Shown here: positions 60,917-64,000 of the stretch, in pieces
Layout: every line of letters begins with the position of its first letter
Position numbering within the stretch: position 1 is the first letter of the stretch
Source of the DNA: Micromonospora avicenniae
GTDB taxonomy: Bacteria > Actinomycetota > Actinomycetes > Mycobacteriales > Micromonosporaceae
Direction: 5' to 3'
DNA length: 64,000 bases
NCBI RefSeq assembly: GCF_900156065.1
Contig: NZ_FTNF01000028.1
Span: forward strand, 1-64,000
Made by a program: the position numbers and the translations under genes
Notes under the pieces: generated by a model
Databases searched by the model: none
What the model saw: the letters and a program-made list of their open reading frames with translations, nothing else
Told to the model about the DNA's origin: nothing

Positions 60917-60921
60917 GACGA

Positions 60922-61731
60922 TCAGCCGAGGACTGGCCGGTCGTTGCGGGCCACCCCGCAGAACGCGCCGAACCGCTCGGGGCGATCGTCCGGGTCGGAC
61001 GGTGAGTCGGGGCGCCAGAGCGGCATGTGCACCACACCCGGCTCGAGCAGGGTCCAGTCGCCGAAGAAGCCGGTGATCTCGGCCCGCGACCGCAGGGTGA
61101 TCTCGGTGTCGGTACGCGCCGACAACCGCTGCGCGTCGAGCATCTCCTGCGGCTGGTCCTCGAAGGTCGAGTGGGAGATGACCAGGTGGCTGCCGGGTGC
61201 GGCGGCGGACCGCAGGGTGGCGAGGAGCTCCGCGGGGTGGTCCGCGTCGGGGATGAAGTGCACCACCCCGGCGAGCAGGATGCCGACGGGACGGCCGAGG
61301 TCGAGCAGGGCGCGAGCCTCGGTGAGGATCCGCTCCGGCTCCCGCAGGTCCGCGTGGAGCACGGTGGTCAGCTCGTTACCGGCGAGCAGCTCGCGGCTGT
61401 GTGCGACCGCCACCGGGTCGATGTCCACATAGACCACCCGGGCCTCCGGATCGGCCGCCTGGGCCACCTCGTGCACGTTGCCCACGGTGGGGATGCCGGA
61501 GCCGATGTCGAGGAACTGGTCGATGCCGGCGTCCAGCAGGACCCGTACGGCCCGGCGCAGGAACTCCCGGCCTGCCCGCATGGTGGCCGGCAGGTGTGGC
61601 GTCATGGCCGCGATCTGCTCGGCGAGCCGCCGGTCGATCTCGAAGTTGTGCGCGCCGCCCAGGAAGTAGTCGTACACCCGGGCGGCGCTCGGCCGGGTCA
61701 GGTCGATCTCGGTCGGGATTGCTTCCGGCAT
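60922..61731 (-). CDS. DUF574 SAM-dependent methyltransferase
   Basis: 269 residues. The actinobacterial DUF574 (Methyltransf_19) pattern is complete: IDLTRPSAARVYDYFLGGAHNFEIDR at the N-terminus, FLDIGSGIPTVGNVHEVAQ as the SAM-binding motif I, and VVYVDIDPVAVAHSRELL. The HFIPDADHPAELLATLRSAAAPGSHLVISH segment closes the fold. These proteins are numerous in actinomycetes and are often linked to regulators, but their targets are largely unknown. It precedes the PAS-GGDEF-EAL gene by five bases, so regulation or modification tied to cyclic-di-GMP signalling is possible (inference). Confidence 0.9.
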   Translation of the reverse strand: MPEAIPTEIDLTRPSAARVYDYFLGGAHNFEIDRRLAEQIAAMTPHLPATMRAGREFLRRAVRVLLDAGIDQFLDIGSGIPTVGNVHEVAQAADPEARVVYVDIDPVAVAHSRELLAGNELTTVLHADLREPERILTEARALLDLGRPVGILLAGVVHFIPDADHPAELLATLRSAAAPGSHLVISHSTFEDQPQEMLDAQRLSARTDTEITLRSRAEITGFFGDWTLLEPGVVHMPLWRPDSPSDPDDRPERFGAFCGVARNDRPVLG

Positions 61732-61842
61732 CTGCGAGCTCCCCGCTTCTTCGCCGTGGGACGGGTCGGTACCGGCGTCGGGATGCGTGCCGGCACCCCG
61801 CGGCCCACCGACCGACCCGCGGAGGGTGTGGTGAAGAACACT

Positions 61843-63048
61843 CTAAGCCGCGGACTCCATCATCAGGGAGATGCCTTGTCCGACCCCGATGCACATGGTG
61901 GCCAGCGCCCGCCGCCCACCACGGCGGCGCAGCTCGAGCGCGGCGGTGAGCGCCAACCGGGCGCCGCTCGCGCCGAGGGGGTGGCCGAGTGCGATGGCGC
62001 CACCGTTGGGGTTGACGTGTTCGGCGTCCTCGGGCAGGCCGAGCTCGCGCAGCACGGCCACGGACTGCGCGGCGAACGCCTCGTTCAGCTCGATCACGTC
62101 GACGTCGCCGAGACCGAGACCGAGACGGTCCAGCAGCTTGCGGGTTGCGGGCACCGGCCCGACGCCCATGATCCGGGGCGGCACGCCCGCCGCTGCGGCG
62201 CCGGTGACCCGGGCCAGCGGGGTCAGGGCGTACCTGTCGACCGCCGCCTCGGACGCGACTAGCAGGGCGACCGCGCCGTCGTTGACGCCGGAGGAGTTGC
62301 CGGCGGTGACCGTGCCGCCCTCGCGGAACGGCGTGGGCAGCGCGGCGAGCTTCTCCAGTGACGTCTCCCGCGGGTGCTCGTCGGTGTCCACCTGCTTCGT
62401 CTCACGCTTGCCGGCCGGCACGGTGACCGGGACGATCTCCTCGGCGAGCCGTCCGTCGGCCTGCGCCTTCGCCGCGCGCTGCTGCGAGCGGAGGGCGAAC
62501 CCGTCCTGCGCCGCCCGGTCGACACCGAACTCGGCGGCCACGTTCTCCGCCGTCTCCGGCATCGAGTCGATGCCCCACTGCTTCTTCATCAGCGGGTTGA
62601 CCAGCCGCCAGCCGATGGTCGTGTCGTAAATCTCCGCCGCCCGCGAATACGCCGTGCCGGCCTTCGGCATGACGAACGGCGCCCGGCTCATGCTCTCCAC
62701 GCCGCCGGCCACGATCAGCTCGGCCTCGCCGGCCACGATCGCCCGGGCGGCGGTGGCGAGTGCGTCCAGGCCGGAGCCGCAGAGCCGGTTCACGGTGCTG
62801 CCCGGCACCTGTTCGGGCAGCCCGCCGAGCAGCGCGGCCATCCGGGCGACGTTGCGGTTGTCCTCGCCCGCCTGGTTGGCGCAGCCGAGGATCACGTCGT
62901 CCACCCGCTCCCAGTCCACCGTCCGGTGGCGGTCGACCAGTTCGCGGATCACGTGCGCGGCCAGGTCGTCCGGTCGTACACCGGCCAGGACGCCGCCGTA
63001 GCGGCCGATCGGGGTGCGAACACCGGCCACCAGGTATGCCACGGTCAT
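61843..63048 (-). CDS. Thiolase (acetyl-CoA acyltransferase, PcaF/PaaJ-like)
   Basis: 401 residues from ATG 63048, with ggagg nine bases upstream. The acyl-accepting cysteine is in VNRLCGSGLDAL, the His in NPNGGAIALGHPLGASGAR, and the second Cys in MCIGVGQGISL, so the active site is complete. The N-terminus (AGVRTPIGRYGGVLAGVRPDDLAAHVI) most resembles beta-ketoadipyl-CoA thiolases, but the gene stands alone without other ring-cleavage or phenylacetate genes. It could equally serve fatty-acid or general 3-ketoacyl-CoA degradation. Confidence 0.9.
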   Translation of the reverse strand: MTVAYLVAGVRTPIGRYGGVLAGVRPDDLAAHVIRELVDRHRTVDWERVDDVILGCANQAGEDNRNVARMAALLGGLPEQVPGSTVNRLCGSGLDALATAARAIVAGEAELIVAGGVESMSRAPFVMPKAGTAYSRAAEIYDTTIGWRLVNPLMKKQWGIDSMPETAENVAAEFGVDRAAQDGFALRSQQRAAKAQADGRLAEEIVPVTVPAGKRETKQVDTDEHPRETSLEKLAALPTPFREGGTVTAGNSSGVNDGAVALLVASEAAVDRYALTPLARVTGAAAAGVPPRIMGVGPVPATRKLLDRLGLGLGDVDVIELNEAFAAQSVAVLRELGLPEDAEHVNPNGGAIALGHPLGASGARLALTAALELRRRGGRRALATMCIGVGQGISLMMESAA

Positions 63049-63174
63049 TGGGGAGTCCTCCGGGGGTGGAAGAGGCAGGTCCTCGGGTGGGGGTCGGGGT
63101 CGCGCGTCCGCCGGGTCACGGGGGAACGCCCCGGCAGCCAGGATATCGGCGGCGGGAACGGATAGGTTGACGGC

Positions 63175-64000
63175 ATGGCCCGGGCCCAGTTCAACGCGGA
63201 AGTCGGCGCGAGCGGCGAGTTCGTCCGCCAGGCCAACCGGTTCACCGACCGGGTCACCCCGCACTCGACGTCCCCGCCCGGCGGCGGCCCCGACGAGCAG
63301 GGGCGGTGGCCCCTGGAGGCCGGACGCTACCGGCTGATCTGGTGCCGCGCCTGCCCGTGGGCGCACCGGGCCCGGATCGTCCGGAGCCTGCTCGGCCTGG
63401 AGGACGTCATCTCGCTGGGCACCGTCGACCCCATCCGCGACGAGCGGGGCTGGCGGTTCGCCCTCGACCCGGACGGGTTCGACCCGGTGCTCGGCATCGG
63501 CTTCCTCTCCGAGGCGTACCTCGCCACCGACCCGGACTACTCCGGTCGGGTGACCGTGCCCGCGCTGGTCGACACCGTCACCCAGCGGGTGGTCAGCAAC
63601 GACTACCCGCAGCTCACCCTCGACTTCTCCACGGAGTGGCGGCGCTTCCACGCCCCGGACGCACCCGACCTCTACCCGGTGGAGCTACGGCCACAGATGG
63701 ACGCGCTGATGGCGGAGATCCACCGGGACGTGAACAACGGCGTCTACCGGTGCGGCTTCGCCACCTCGCAGCAGGCGTACGACGAGGCGTACGAGGCGCT
63801 CTTCGCCCGGCTGGACATGCTGTCGGAGCGGCTGACCGGGCAGCGATACCTGATGGGCGACTCGATCACCGAGGCGGACGTCCGCCTCTTCACCACGCTG
63901 GTCCGCTTCGACGTGGCCTACCACGGGCACTTCAAGTGCAATCGGCAGAAGCTCACCGAGATGCCGGTGCTCTGGGCGTACGCCCGGGACCTGTTCGCCA
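63175..64000 (+). CDS. Glutathionyl-hydroquinone reductase-like protein (GST superfamily, ECM4/YqjG), truncated by window end
   Basis: 275 residues visible from ATG 63175; the 3' end lies outside the window. The N-terminal thioredoxin-fold domain has RLIWCRACPWAHRARIVRSLLGLEDV with the catalytic Cys-Pro-Trp segment, and IVRSLLGL typical of ECM4. The C-terminal all-helical GST domain shows YLMGDSITEADVRLFTTLVRFD. Actinobacteria use mycothiol instead of glutathione, so the true thiol partner is likely mycothiol (inference). It diverges from the thiolase gene with 126 bp between starts. Confidence 0.9.
   Translation, partial: MARAQFNAEVGASGEFVRQANRFTDRVTPHSTSPPGGGPDEQGRWPLEAGRYRLIWCRACPWAHRARIVRSLLGLEDVISLGTVDPIRDERGWRFALDPDGFDPVLGIGFLSEAYLATDPDYSGRVTVPALVDTVTQRVVSNDYPQLTLDFSTEWRRFHAPDAPDLYPVELRPQMDALMAEIHRDVNNGVYRCGFATSQQAYDEAYEALFARLDMLSERLTGQRYLMGDSITEADVRLFTTLVRFDVAYHGHFKCNRQKLTEMPVLWAYARDLFA

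Overview
The window is a chromosomal segment of a very GC-rich actinobacterium. Gene order and content point to the Micromonosporaceae (Micromonospora-like): the rimP-nusA-ylxR-infB-DUF503-rbfA-nrnA...truB-ribF-rpsO-pnp-M16-dapB run, a separate dapA-RNase J-ftsK-rimO-pgsA run, frequent GTG starts, 4-nt GTGA/ATGA overlaps, and actinobacterial families such as DUF574 methyltransferases and Ddn-like proteins. The genus call is inference from gene content only. No rRNA, tRNA, CRISPR array, prophage or insertion sequence was seen.

Layout. 1-3.4 kb: pgsA, rimO and an ornithine cyclodeaminase-like gene (minus strand). 3.5-4.3 kb: a guanidine-III riboswitch with a Gdx/SugE exporter, then a small membrane protein. 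4.46-8.4 kb: ftsK, interrupted exactly in its Walker A motif by a 495-residue intein that has the sequence hallmarks of a class 3 intein. 8.5-10.7 kb: two coupled YbjN-domain genes. 10.8-13.4 kb: RNase J and dapA. 13.6-25.1 kb is an accessory block lying between dapA and dapB. It holds a YcaQ-type glycosylase, a GT87 membrane glycosyltransferase, three GNAT genes, and a LacI-controlled sugar ABC importer divergent from a glycogen-debranching-type gene, with a paired palindromic operator between them.

25.2-42.6 kb is the conserved information-processing run on the minus strand (dapB, M16 protease, pnp, rpsO, ribF, truB, a MATE transporter, small membrane proteins, nrnA, rbfA, DUF503, infB, ylxR, nusA, rimP). 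42.8-48.5 kb (plus strand) holds a coupled DUF4439 pair, a PadR-ABC-FtsX drug or peptide efflux operon with a palindromic operator, and a Ddn-family gene. 48.7-54 kb holds a nucleotidyltransferase-like gene, a VIT/CCC1 transporter, methionine aminopeptidase, a STAS anti-sigma antagonist and a PAS-GAF-PP2C-HATPase phosphatase preceded by nine 11-bp tandem repeats. 54.2-57.8 kb is a glutamine-synthetase-like/aldehyde dehydrogenase/SDR operon that looks like amine gamma-glutamylation catabolism. The window ends with DUF456, a PAS-GGDEF-EAL protein coupled to a DUF574 methyltransferase, a thiolase and a truncated glutathionyl-hydroquinone-reductase-like gene.

Standout observations: the class 3 intein in the FtsK P-loop, the guanidine-III riboswitch, the LacI double operator, the 11-bp tandem array, and several near-perfect intergenic palindromes, some starting with TGATC.
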